Shown: one piece after another, positions 33,859 through 42,864 of the stretch
Position numbering within the stretch: the stretch's first letter is position 1
Layout of the letters: each line of letters starts with the position of its first letter
Assembly (NCBI GenBank): GCA_034434835.1
Contig: DAOTXX010000129.1
Span: forward strand, 27,125-91,124
Direction: 5' to 3'
DNA: 64,000 nucleotides
Source: JBGLNJ01 sp034434835
Lineage (GTDB): Bacteria; Chloroflexota; Anaerolineae; Fen-1058
Made by a program: the position numbers and the translations under genes
The notes under the pieces: generated by a model
Told to the model about the DNA's origin: nothing
Seen by the model: the letters and a program-made list of their open reading frames with translations, nothing else
Database searches by the model: none

Positions 33859-34803
33859 TCATCGGCTTTCCTTCCGGCAGACTAATCCAATCCAATCTTT
33901 CTCTTGCATCCGTTCGATCACCTCAAGGCCGATGTGCTGTAGCACTTGGCGTACCTTGGCTTCCTGCGTGTCAATCAACCCGGCGAACACGGCCAGCCCG
34001 CCCGGTTTCATCACATCGCTCAAGCCTTGCCCACACAATTCGACGATGGTCTTGGCGAGGATGTTGACTAGCAAAAAGTCAAACTCCAATTTCCAATTAT
34101 CAATTGATGATTGAATATTGATCATTGGCAATTGCGCCAGCGACCCTTGCTCGACCCGGACGACCTCGCTCGCGCTGTTCGCCCGCACATTCGCATGCGC
34201 CGACTCCACGGCGACTGCGTCAATGTCCATCGCCAAACACTTGGCGGCGCCGAGCTTGGCCGCTGCAATCGCGAGGATCCCAGAGCCAGTTCCCAGATCC
34301 AAAACGCGGTCGCCGGGCCGCAAATGCTTTTCGAGCGCCAGCAGGCACATTTGGGTCGTCGGATGCAGCCCGGTGCCAAACGCCATGCCAGGGTCAAGCT
34401 CGATCACAACGTCCTCAGGCTGTGGGATGTACTCACGCCACGAGGGCTTGATGACGAAATGTTTCCCGATCCGGGTGACGTGGAAATGCTCTTTCCAGGC
34501 GTTAGCCCATTGTTCTTCGGCGATGGTATGGAACTGCGGCTCAGGGATCGCGGCGATCTGCCTCAAGTGCCACAGGGCTTGTTCGACCTGCCGTCGTTTT
34601 TCCTCCACGCCCGGCTCGACGGACAGATAGGCTCGCACCGACACGATGGGTTCCAGCGGGCCATCGGGGCGCCACTCTGGGCCGGTCACGTCGAGTACAT
34701 TCTGCTGGATCGCCACACCGCCCGGCGCATAGCGCGCCAGCACGTCGGCGACGGCTTCGGCGTGCTCAGGCTCACAGTTCACCGCGATTTCCAACCACTC
34801 CAT
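33859..34803 (-). CDS. prmA: Ribosomal protein L11 methyltransferase
   Basis: SAM-dependent methyltransferase that modifies ribosomal protein L11. The product is 314 aa. An N-terminal ferredoxin-like substrate domain (MEWLEIAVNCEPE...) precedes the Rossmann core with LDPGMAFGTGLHPTTQMCL, motif I VLDLGTGSGILAIAAAKLGA, and the catalytic loop VNILAK. Where homologues pass directly from the motif IV approach to the NIL loop, this protein carries about 15 extra residues (222-240, MINIQSSIDNWKLEF) encoded by AT-rich repeat DNA. The start is ATG 34803, with GAGGAGA upstream. It is the last gene of the hrcA operon. Confidence 0.93.
   Translation of the reverse strand: MEWLEIAVNCEPEHAEAVADVLARYAPGGVAIQQNVLDVTGPEWRPDGPLEPIVSVRAYLSVEPGVEEKRRQVEQALWHLRQIAAIPEPQFHTIAEEQWANAWKEHFHVTRIGKHFVIKPSWREYIPQPEDVVIELDPGMAFGTGLHPTTQMCLLALEKHLRPGDRVLDLGTGSGILAIAAAKLGAAKCLAMDIDAVAVESAHANVRANSASEVVRVEQGSLAQLPMINIQSSIDNWKLEFDFLLVNILAKTIVELCGQGLSDVMKPGGLAVFAGLIDTQEAKVRQVLQHIGLEVIERMQEKDWIGLVCRKESR
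34083..34135. repeat. AT-rich repeat inserted in frame in prmA
   Basis: A roughly 50-bp block built from CAATT/ATTG words (CCAATTATCAATTGATGATTG, then TTGATCATTGG) inside a GC-rich gene. It is largely self-complementary and keeps the reading frame. Confidence 0.75.
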
Positions 34804-34823
34804 GGCCGTCTCCTCAAACAAAA

Positions 34824-34876
34824 GTGACAAGGCAATCCCGATCACCTTGTCACCTTGTCACCGTGTCACTGTGTCA
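34824..34876. repeat. Themed repeat between dnaJ and prmA
   Basis: GTGACAAGG (34824) faces CCTTGTCAC (twice) and variants CCGTGTCACTGTGTCA, giving a hairpin with a 10-12 base loop in the intercistronic RNA. Confidence 0.75.
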
Positions 34877-34879
34877 AAC

Positions 34880-35995
34880 TCAGAGGCTGAAAACGTCCTT
34901 CAGTTTATCCAGGAACGTTTTTTCTCGCTGCGGCACCACATCCTTGCCCAGGGTCTTGGCAAGATCCCGGAATAGTCTCTTTTGTTCGGCCGTCAGGCTG
35001 GTCGGGATCATCACGTCAATCACGACCAGTTGATCGCCGCGCCCGCTGGTGCGAAGGTGTGGCACTCCCTTGTTGCGCAGTCGAAAGATCTTGCCCGTCT
35101 GCGTGCCCGGGGGGATCACCAGACGTTCGTCGCCATCGAGCGTGGGCACGCTGATCTCGTCGCCCAGCGCGGCCTGCGCCACGTTGATGCCCAACTCGAG
35201 GATGATGTTATCGTCGCGGCGGCGAAAGTACGCGTGAGGCAGTACGTTGAGTTCAACGTACAAGTTGCCCGGCGGGCCGCCTCGCTCGCCCGGCTCACCT
35301 TCACCGGCCAGTCGAATCTGCGTGCCATTGTCCACGCCGGCCGGGATCTTGACGTTGATCTTGCGCGTGACCCGGACGTATCGGGCGCCCCGGCACTGGG
35401 TGCACGGGATGGCAATGGTTTCGCCTTCGCCGCGGCAGGTGGGACACGTCGAGACGTTGACGAACGAGCCGAGGAAGGATTGCTGCACACGGCGCACTTC
35501 GCCGGTGCCGTTGCAGGTTGAACAGCGCAGAGGCGTCGTGCCCGGCTCGGCCCCATTGCCGTTGCATTTGGGGCACGTCTCTGGGCGTGTGATCTCGATC
35601 TCTTTTTCTACGCCAAAGACGGCCTCTTCAAACATAATGGTCAGCTCGTAGCGCAGGTCCGCGCCGCGCCGTGGAGCACGGCGGGCTGCTGCGCTGCGCA
35701 TCCCACCGAAACCAAAGAACTCTTCAAAGATGTCGCCAAAGCCGGTAAAGTCTGTGGCAAAGCCACCTTGTGCGCCAGCATGGCCGAAGCGATCGTAGGC
35801 TGCGCGCTTTTGCTCGTCCGAGAGCACTTCGTAGGCCTCGTTGATCTCTTTGAAGCGCGCTTCGGCATCCGCGCTCTTGTTCACGTCGGGGTGATATTCG
35901 CGGGCCAGCCGCCGATAGGCTTTTTTGATCTCGTCGCCGCTGGCCTGCCGTCCCACGCCGAGCACGTCATAGTAATCGCGCTTGGTTGTTGCCAT
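34880..35995 (-). CDS. dnaJ: Chaperone DnaJ
   Basis: 371-aa class A J-protein that delivers substrates to DnaK and stimulates its ATPase. The J-domain has HPD in REYHPDVNK (near residue 33). A Gly/Phe region follows (GHAGAQGGFATDFTGFGD), then the zinc domain with four motifs CPKCNGNG, CSTCNGTG, CPTCRGEG and CTQCRGAR, and two C-terminal beta domains. The last zinc motif ends in Arg instead of Gly. The start is ATG 35995; an earlier in-frame TTG has no support. It is the fourth gene of the CIRCE-controlled operon. Confidence 0.97.
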   Translation of the reverse strand: MATTKRDYYDVLGVGRQASGDEIKKAYRRLAREYHPDVNKSADAEARFKEINEAYEVLSDEQKRAAYDRFGHAGAQGGFATDFTGFGDIFEEFFGFGGMRSAAARRAPRRGADLRYELTIMFEEAVFGVEKEIEITRPETCPKCNGNGAEPGTTPLRCSTCNGTGEVRRVQQSFLGSFVNVSTCPTCRGEGETIAIPCTQCRGARYVRVTRKINVKIPAGVDNGTQIRLAGEGEPGERGGPPGNLYVELNVLPHAYFRRRDDNIILELGINVAQAALGDEISVPTLDGDERLVIPPGTQTGKIFRLRNKGVPHLRTSGRGDQLVVIDVMIPTSLTAEQKRLFRDLAKTLGKDVVPQREKTFLDKLKDVFSL

Positions 35996-36005
35996 GACCC
36001 CGCCG

Positions 36006-36036
36006 ATCGTCAAACGTCAAACATGATGCGTCAGGA
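36006..36036. repeat. Themed repeat between dnaK and dnaJ
   Basis: Three copies of a GTCAAACG-like word (GTCAAACGTCAAAC, then GATGCGTCAGG). It is a single arm without a clear partner and uses the same words as the block at 37974. Confidence 0.6.
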
Positions 36037-36049
36037 ATGAATTGCCGTC

Positions 36050-37945
<1,896 letters not shown>

Positions 37946-37973
37946 GATGAAATGACTCCTTTTGGCAAAAGAT

Positions 37974-38022
37974 GCGTCAAACGTCAAATGAAAGAAGATG
38001 ACGTTTGACGTTTCATTTAGCG
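37974..38022. repeat. Themed palindrome between grpE and dnaK
   Basis: CGTCAAACGTCA (about 37976) is perfectly complementary to TGACGTTTGACG (about 38000), with a loop of about 12 bases. The block overlaps the last codons of grpE. Confidence 0.8.
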
Positions 38023-38591
38023 ACTCTCACCAGCGCCGGGCGCAAGACCTGCTCGCCATACAGATAGCCCTTTTGCACCTCGGCGATGATCTCACCTTCT
38101 TTGAATGTGTCGTGGTCTTCGTGCGTCACAGCTTCGTGCCAGGCTGGATCGAACCTGGTGCCTGGCTTGACCTCGATCGGCTTGACTCCCTCGGATTCAA
38201 GCACCGCCAGGAACTTGCGTTGAACCAACACGATGCCGTTTGCCCACGAATGTTCTTGCAAGTCTGCTGGCAAAGTCTTGAGGGCGCGGTCGAGGTCATC
38301 CAGCACTGGCAAAATTCTTCGCAGCAGCGTGCCGTTCGCCAGTTGGCCAGCTTCGCTACGCTCCTTTTCGAATCGCTTGCGCGCATTCGCCAGCTCGGCG
38401 CGGGCACGCTGCCAGCCATCCAGGTATTCGGCCGCCTGCGCTTTGGCCTTTTCCAACTCCTCACGCAGCGCCGTCAGCTCATCCGTCGGCGCTGCCTCTT
38501 CTCGCACGAACGAAATCACTGGCTCGGTTTCCGCTTCTGGAATTTGCTCCTCTTGGGGTTGCTCGGCCACGACGTTTGGGGTTTCAGTCAC
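38013..38591 (-). CDS. grpE: Nucleotide exchange factor GrpE
   Basis: 192-aa GrpE that releases ADP from DnaK. An acidic N-terminus is followed by a long helix (TALREELEKAKAQAAEYLDGWQRARAELANARKRFE), the head-preceding LLRRILPVLDDLDRAL, and the beta-wing with FDPAWHEAV and GYLYGEQVLRPALVRVAK. The start is set at GTG 38591 because AGGAGGT lies 8 nt upstream; ATG 38609 lies before that RBS. The start overlaps the hrcA stop by 8 bp, so translation is coupled. Confidence 0.95.
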   Translation of the reverse strand: MTETPNVVAEQPQEEQIPEAETEPVISFVREEAAPTDELTALREELEKAKAQAAEYLDGWQRARAELANARKRFEKERSEAGQLANGTLLRRILPVLDDLDRALKTLPADLQEHSWANGIVLVQRKFLAVLESEGVKPIEVKPGTRFDPAWHEAVTHEDHDTFKEGEIIAEVQKGYLYGEQVLRPALVRVAK

Positions 38592-39639
38592 GCTCGACCA
38601 CCTCCTCATGGGTATAGAGATCGGACACCATATCGCTCATCAAGTCCGCCACGTATCGCACCGCGCTGATCGCCCGGCTGTAGGGCATCCGCATTGGCCC
38701 CAACACGCCGAGCGCGCCCGTGGCAAAATCAGGCACGCCATAACGCGCCAGCACGAGCGAGTAATCCTTCAACTCCCGCCAGCGCCCTTCGCCGCCGATC
38801 ACGACCTGGACGTTTCCCACATCTGGACTGACCGCGTGGTTCAGCACTTCTTCCAACAGACCCGTGCGCTCCTCCAGCACGCCCAACAAGGTTTCGGCCT
38901 CTGCTTTCCCTTCAAACTCGGGCTGCTTGAGCACCTCTGCTAACCCATCCCGATAGACCGTGCGAGCCGCGCGCGACTCGGTCTGTTGCATGATGTCGGC
39001 AATCACGCTGGCGATCTCGGCTTCAAACGCCGGGAGGTTGGAGCGCACCGCCGTGATGGCTTCCGCCGAAAGATTCTCGCACGCATTGTTCAACCGGCGC
39101 GAAGTTTCGTCCAGCGCTTCCTGCGCCAACGATTGGGCCAGCGTGAGCATCTCTTGCTTCACGCTGCCGTCTTGCAGGACAAGGATAAGCAACACGACCT
39201 GTCCGTGCGTGGAAATCAGTTGAACGTGCTTGAACCTGACGCGCGTAGACTGCGGGGCTGTGATGAGCGCAGCGCTGCGCGATGTGCGTGCCAGCACGGC
39301 GGCGGCCAGCTTGGTCCATTGCTCAATGTTCTGCCGCACCTGGTGGAACTGGTGGGCAATCATGCGCTGCTCTTCAAGAGGTAACTGGGCTTCGCCCATC
39401 AGTCGCTCGACGAAATAGCGATACCCTGCTTCAGTGGGCACGCGCCCGGCCGAAGTGTGCGGGTGAGTCAGGTAACCCAACTCCTCCAACCGGGCTAATT
39501 CGTTGCGGATCGTTGCCGAACTCACACCCAGCTTGAACTTGTCGGCCAGTCCTTTCGAGCCGACTGGCGCCGCAGTGGATACATATTCCCGGACAACCAA
39601 GCTCAAAATCATTTGTTGCCGGGAGGTTAATTTCTCCAC
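38584..39639 (-). CDS. hrcA: Heat-shock repressor HrcA
   Basis: 351-aa repressor that binds CIRCE and needs GroEL for activity. The N-terminal winged helix reads LTSRQQMILSLVVREYVSTAAPVGSKGLADKFKLGVSSATIRNELARLEELGYLTHPHTSAGRVPTEAGYRYFVERL, a near-diagnostic block. A GAF-like dimerisation region follows. The start is GTG 39639, 8 nt after AGGGGGG; upstream in-frame codons would run through the operator. It represses its own operon (hrcA-grpE-dnaK-dnaJ-prmA) through the CIRCE site directly upstream. Confidence 0.97.
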   Translation of the reverse strand: MEKLTSRQQMILSLVVREYVSTAAPVGSKGLADKFKLGVSSATIRNELARLEELGYLTHPHTSAGRVPTEAGYRYFVERLMGEAQLPLEEQRMIAHQFHQVRQNIEQWTKLAAAVLARTSRSAALITAPQSTRVRFKHVQLISTHGQVVLLILVLQDGSVKQEMLTLAQSLAQEALDETSRRLNNACENLSAEAITAVRSNLPAFEAEIASVIADIMQQTESRAARTVYRDGLAEVLKQPEFEGKAEAETLLGVLEERTGLLEEVLNHAVSPDVGNVQVVIGGEGRWRELKDYSLVLARYGVPDFATGALGVLGPMRMPYSRAISAVRYVADLMSDMVSDLYTHEEVVERD

Positions 39640-39663
39640 GGACTTAGCCCCCCTGCTAACACA

Positions 39664-39690
39664 ATAGCACTCTCGAATTGAGAGTGCTAA
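39664..39690. promoter_or_regulatory. CIRCE operator
   Basis: ATAGCACTC-N9-GAGTGCTAA, one mismatch from the consensus TTAGCACTC-N9-GAGTGCTAA. It lies just downstream of the expected start of the hrcA promoter. Confidence 0.97.
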
Positions 39691-39703
39691 CAACCTGGCA
39701 AAA

Positions 39704-39732
39704 ATCATACCACGAAGCCGAATCTATGTCAA
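39704..39732 (-). promoter_or_regulatory. Promoter of the heat-shock operon
   Basis: Minus-strand TTGACA (39732-39727) and TATGAT (39709-39704) are 17 bp apart. Initiation near 39697 places CIRCE at about +8 to +34. Confidence 0.85.
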
Positions 39733-39762
39733 GGATTCAGCAGATGACGGATGGCGGAACGA

Positions 39763-39791
39763 TTGGCGTTTCGGTTCATTCGGTGTAAAAT
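39763..39791 (+). promoter_or_regulatory. Promoter of the DUF92-M23 pair
   Basis: TTGGCG (39763-39768) and TAAAAT (39786-39791) are 17 bp apart, divergent from the heat-shock promoter. Confidence 0.6.
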
Positions 39792-39857
39792 CGGTTCCCG
39801 ATCCTATTATCCGCGGGTCTGTGATCAGCGTCAGCATGAATTCCTATCCACGAGCTT

Positions 39858-40691
39858 ATGCCACTCTTGCTGCCACAAATCGCCGCAGGATTTGTTCTCA
39901 GTTTGATCATCGCCTGGCTGGCGTATCGCCGGGCCGCGCTCACCCTCGATGGCGCGGTGGGTGCCATTTTGACGGGCACCGCTATCTTTGGTTTCGGCGG
40001 GCTGGATTGGGGATTGCTGCTGATTGTGTTCTTTGTCTCTTCCAGCCTGTTGACGCGCTACAAGGAAACGGCAAAGGCAGAGGTCGTTGAGCAGTTTGCC
40101 AAGGGCGGTCCACGCGACCTGGGGCAGGCCCTGGCAAACGGCGGGCTGGCCGCGCTGATCGCTTTGGCTTATGGATTGACCGGATCGGCTTGCCTGCCCT
40201 TGCTGTTTGCTTTTGTCGGCGCGCTTGCAGAAGCCAATGCCGACACGTGGGCAACCGAGCTGGGGGTGCTCAGCCAGGAAACGCCGCGCCTGATCACCAC
40301 TCGCAAGCCAGTTGCGCCGGGAACTTCGGGTGGCGTGACATGGGATGGCACCGGCGCTGGCCTGGCCGGTGCGGCGCTCATCGGGGGACTGGCTGCTGTG
40401 TTTCGCTGGATCGATGGAGCGCCGATTGTCTTAGCCTTGATGTTGTTGCCGGTCGGCGCACTCGCGGGTGTGATCGGTTCGCTGGCCGATAGTGTGCTTG
40501 GCGCGACGGCGCAGGGCATTTATTACTGCGATGTCTGTGGCAAAGAGACCGAGCGCGAGCTGCACCGCTGCGGCACGCGCACGCGGCTTGTGCGCGGCTG
40601 GTGCGCGTTGAATAACGATGGGGTGAATTTCATCGGGACGCTGATCGGCGCGGTGATCGCGGGAGCGTTGGGCGCTCTGCTGATAAAATGA
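39858..40691 (+). CDS. DUF92/TMEM19-family membrane protein
   Basis: 277-aa integral membrane protein with about seven hydrophobic segments. Family blocks are seen: LTLDGAVGAILTGTAIFGFGG, SSSLLTRYKE, GGLAALIALA, EANADTWATELGVLS, TRKPVAPGTSGGVTWDGTGAGLAGA and DSVLGATAQ. A C-terminal Cys-containing loop (YCDVCGKETERELHRCG) resembles a zinc knuckle. A plant relative (VTE6) phosphorylates phytyl phosphate, so an isoprenoid- or lipid-phosphate role is plausible but unproven. Its stop overlaps the next start by 4 bp. Confidence 0.85.
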   Translation: MPLLLPQIAAGFVLSLIIAWLAYRRAALTLDGAVGAILTGTAIFGFGGLDWGLLLIVFFVSSSLLTRYKETAKAEVVEQFAKGGPRDLGQALANGGLAALIALAYGLTGSACLPLLFAFVGALAEANADTWATELGVLSQETPRLITTRKPVAPGTSGGVTWDGTGAGLAGAALIGGLAAVFRWIDGAPIVLALMLLPVGALAGVIGSLADSVLGATAQGIYYCDVCGKETERELHRCGTRTRLVRGWCALNNDGVNFIGTLIGAVIAGALGALLIK

Positions 40692-41485
40692 CTGCCGACC
40701 ACAGAACGCCAATCGTCGCTTATTTCCGCCCTATAGCGTCAGTGGTCTTGGTGTTGACCCTCATCGCCGCAATGACTCTGGCGGCTTGCGCGCCAATACC
40801 TAATCCCCCGTCCCTGCCTTCCATCCCCGCGCAAACGCCTGAGCCTGCCGATGCCTTTGATTTTCCACTTCCCCGTGAACAGTTCGGCCCGTACATTCCC
40901 AACGTCGGCGGGCCGCTGCCGGTGGACACGCGATATGGCGCGCAAAACCCCGGAGTTGGCCCGGCCGGCAAATGCTTTGTCACTCGAAATGGAAACAAGG
41001 TCCCTTTCCATCAACTGTATCACGCAGGCGAGGATTGGTTCGCACAAGATGCGCAGGGGCGAGTGGACGGTCATCGCGCGGCCGGTGCTCCGGTTCGCGC
41101 GATTGCCAATGGTGCAGTGACGTGGGCACAGGGCATTGGCGCGGATGGCTATCTCTTGGTGCTGGAGCATCTCTTGCCGGATGGCTCGCGCGTGTGGTCC
41201 GCGTACTGGCACATCACGCGGCCGGTGGTGGCAATCGGTCAGGCGGTCAAGCGCGGCGAGCGCATCGCAGACGTGTTTGATCGGGGATTCAACTCGCATT
41301 TGCATTGGGAGGTTCGCACATTTGGCGATGCCACGGCGCTCTTTCCGCCCGATTCGGCCGGCGGGCGCGGTACGTGCAATGGTCGAATGGCTGGTGTGGG
41401 CTACACCTGGGATGACGATCCATCCCGCGCCCGACCCGACTTTTGGGGCTATCGCCACCCGACGGCGTTTGTCGAGGCGCGGTAA
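40688..41485 (+). CDS. M23-family peptidase lipoprotein (LytM-like)
   Basis: 265-aa predicted cell-wall endopeptidase or its activator. The signal peptide ends LAAC (lipobox near residue 34), then a Pro-rich tether and an M23 domain. The zinc ligands fit the pattern H-x(3)-D in YHAGEDWFA (near residue 112) and H-x-H in NSHLHWEVR (near residue 200). The order is typical of LytM folds, but the first motif is HxxxD with a following Trp. It is coupled to the DUF92 gene by an ATGA overlap. A GGGCGAA/TTTCGCCC hairpin at about 41547-41571 may end the transcript. Confidence 0.87.
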   Translation: MTADHRTPIVAYFRPIASVVLVLTLIAAMTLAACAPIPNPPSLPSIPAQTPEPADAFDFPLPREQFGPYIPNVGGPLPVDTRYGAQNPGVGPAGKCFVTRNGNKVPFHQLYHAGEDWFAQDAQGRVDGHRAAGAPVRAIANGAVTWAQGIGADGYLLVLEHLLPDGSRVWSAYWHITRPVVAIGQAVKRGERIADVFDRGFNSHLHWEVRTFGDATALFPPDSAGGRGTCNGRMAGVGYTWDDDPSRARPDFWGYRHPTAFVEAR

Positions 41486-41636
41486 AAGCGATATGTACGG
41501 TAGCCGTAGCTATACCATGCGCCTTCGGGTTTTGTGGATAGGGGTGGGCGAAGGCATTGCTTTCGCCCGCCAGCGCCCTCACCGAAGGCAATTCGTTGAC
41601 AGATTCCCGCCGAACTGTTACCGGTAGCTTTTATTC

Positions 41637-41779
41637 GTAACTACTCAGCCGTCATTGCGAGGAGGCCCGCGAAGTGGGCTGACGAAGCAATCTCAGCGAT
41701 CGGAGCACAGAGATTGCTTCGCCTGCCTTCGGCAGGCTCGCAATGACAGCCTGTGCGGTAGACTGGGCTGAGTAGTTAC
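41637..41779. mobile_element. 143-bp MITE, probably IS66-derived
   Basis: Perfect 14-bp terminal inverted repeats GTAACTACTCAGCC (41637-41650) and GGCTGAGTAGTTAC (41766-41779) are flanked by an 8-bp direct repeat TTTTATTC (41629-41636 and 41780-41787). Ends beginning GTAA with 8-bp target duplications are the hallmark of the IS66 family. A second inverted repeat, GTCATTGCGAG/CTCGCAATGAC (41651-41661 and 41737-41747), is nested directly inside. There is no coding capacity. The right target copy contains the mazF stop codon. Confidence 0.88.
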
Positions 41780-41781
41780 TT

Positions 41782-42105
41782 TTATTCCGCAAACATCTCG
41801 GCCAAGACGGCCAGCACAGCACGTTGTGTTCCTGCACTAATCTGCCCGAGTCGTTTGACCAGGCGAACCTTGTCCACTGTTCGTAATTGATCAAGGACAA
41901 TCTGCCCGTCTTTGCCCTGAAAACGACAGGATACGCGAGTTGGATAAGGTCGCTCCTTGGTCGTCATCGGGGCGACGATCACCGTTGCAATGTGGCGGTT
42001 CATCTCATCGGGGGATACTATGAGGCACGGGCGAGTCTTGTGGATCTCGCTGCCGATTGTGGGATCAAGATTAACCAGGTAGACCTCGAATCGGTTTACT
42101 TCCAT
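41782..42105 (-). CDS. mazF: MazF-family toxin (PemK-like endoribonuclease)
   Basis: 107-aa toxin that cleaves RNA. The family opening MEVNRFEVYLVNLDPTIGSEIHKTRPCLIVSPDEMN is intact, with VIVAPMTT and FQGKDGQIVLDQLRTVDKVRLVKRLG following; the latter holds the active-site region. The start is ATG 42105, overlapping the mazE end by 10 bp. The MITE lies at its stop codon but leaves the frame intact, the TAA lying within the target duplication. Confidence 0.95.
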   Translation of the reverse strand: MEVNRFEVYLVNLDPTIGSEIHKTRPCLIVSPDEMNRHIATVIVAPMTTKERPYPTRVSCRFQGKDGQIVLDQLRTVDKVRLVKRLGQISAGTQRAVLAVLAEMFAE

Positions 42106-42365
42106 TCCCACTCGTCCGCATCCCATCGCGTGAGGCCAGTGATACCCATGTCTAGCAATCGATCATCGCCATGTTCTGCCATGGCTTTGAATCGTTTATC
42201 CCAGTTGTGGCGCGGCAAGCGAACAGGGCGGACCACCAGTTGGTTCTGCTGGATAGTCAACTCCACCTCTTCGTCGAACCCGAGCTGGTCAAGCAACAAC
42301 TTGGGAATGCGGATGCCCTGCGAGTTACCCATTTTGACGAGGTGCGTTTTCATCACTGTGCTCAT
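42096..42365 (-). CDS. mazE: MazE-family antitoxin (AbrB-like)
   Basis: 89-aa antitoxin. The N-terminal swapped-hairpin DNA-binding domain reads THLVKMGNSQGIRIPKLLLDQLGF (about residues 7-30). The acidic, Trp-rich C-terminal tail (LTRWDADEWEWK) is expected to plug the MazF active site. It is translated first and coupled to mazF. It probably represses its own promoter at the palindrome overlapping the -10. Confidence 0.95.
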   Translation of the reverse strand: MSTVMKTHLVKMGNSQGIRIPKLLLDQLGFDEEVELTIQQNQLVVRPVRLPRHNWDKRFKAMAEHGDDRLLDMGITGLTRWDADEWEWK

Positions 42366-42384
42366 GTGTCTGTTCCCTCGCTTT

Positions 42385-42425
42385 CAATGTGCTTACATTG
42401 TACCCACATCTCGCGCAACGGTCAA
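42385..42425 (-). promoter_or_regulatory. mazEF promoter with operator-like palindrome
   Basis: Minus-strand TTGACC (42425-42420) and TACAAT (42402-42397) are 17 bp apart. CAATGT/ACATTG (42385-42390 and 42395-42400) is an inverted repeat with a 4-bp spacer overlapping the -10, well placed for MazE autoregulation. Confidence 0.7.
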
Positions 42426-42496
42426 GAGCAGATTGGCAGGAAACGCGCAACGGTCGAGCACCGGGCTAGTTTCCGGTACAAAACCAGCCGGCCGGG

Positions 42497-42550
42497 CTCC
42501 CCTGCCCGCCTTCTCCCCCTGCGAAGCGGGGGGAGTTGGAGGGGGGCGGC
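42497..42550. repeat. GC-rich palindromic repeat (CCCTCN...GGGGGAG class)
   Basis: CTCCCCC (42513-42519) pairs with GGGGGAG (42529-42535), flanked by further C-rich and G-rich arms. The same class of element lies inside aconitase at 58360 and 60391. Confidence 0.7.
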
Positions 42551-42596
42551 GACATGGGAGCCGCCTGTGCTGGGTTTTCGGACAGGTTCTAAGGAG

Positions 42597-42850
42597 ATTC
42601 GCCTGTCAAATCCGCAATAATCTGCAACAGCCGCGCTGTTTCTTGTTCCAATTCACGTACCTGCTCTCGCAGTTGGGTATTCGTTTGCTAGTTACGTTCC
42701 AGGGTCTGACGCAAACGTTGTTCCTCGGTCCGCTGAAGTCGTAACTCGATCAGTTGCGCACGGTTGAGGCGTAAACGCTGGATGTGAGACCAGCCGCGTT
42801 GCACCAAACCAAACAGCCGGCCATCGGGGAGGGTGCCAACCACCGCGCTT
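42597..42850 (-). pseudogene. Decayed coding fragment with in-frame stop
   Basis: The minus strand encodes an uninterrupted coiled-coil-like stretch (GTLPDGRLFGLVQRGWSHIQRL, then RTEEQRLRQTLERN) broken by TAG, after which the same frame continues (QTNTQLREQVRELEQETARLLQIIADLTGESP) to a stop at 42597. The continuation after the TAG suggests a recent nonsense mutation. The family is not recognised; an unlabelled mobile-element protein is one possibility. There is no clear start. Confidence 0.45.
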
Positions 42851-42864
42851 TTAGTTTTCTGCCT

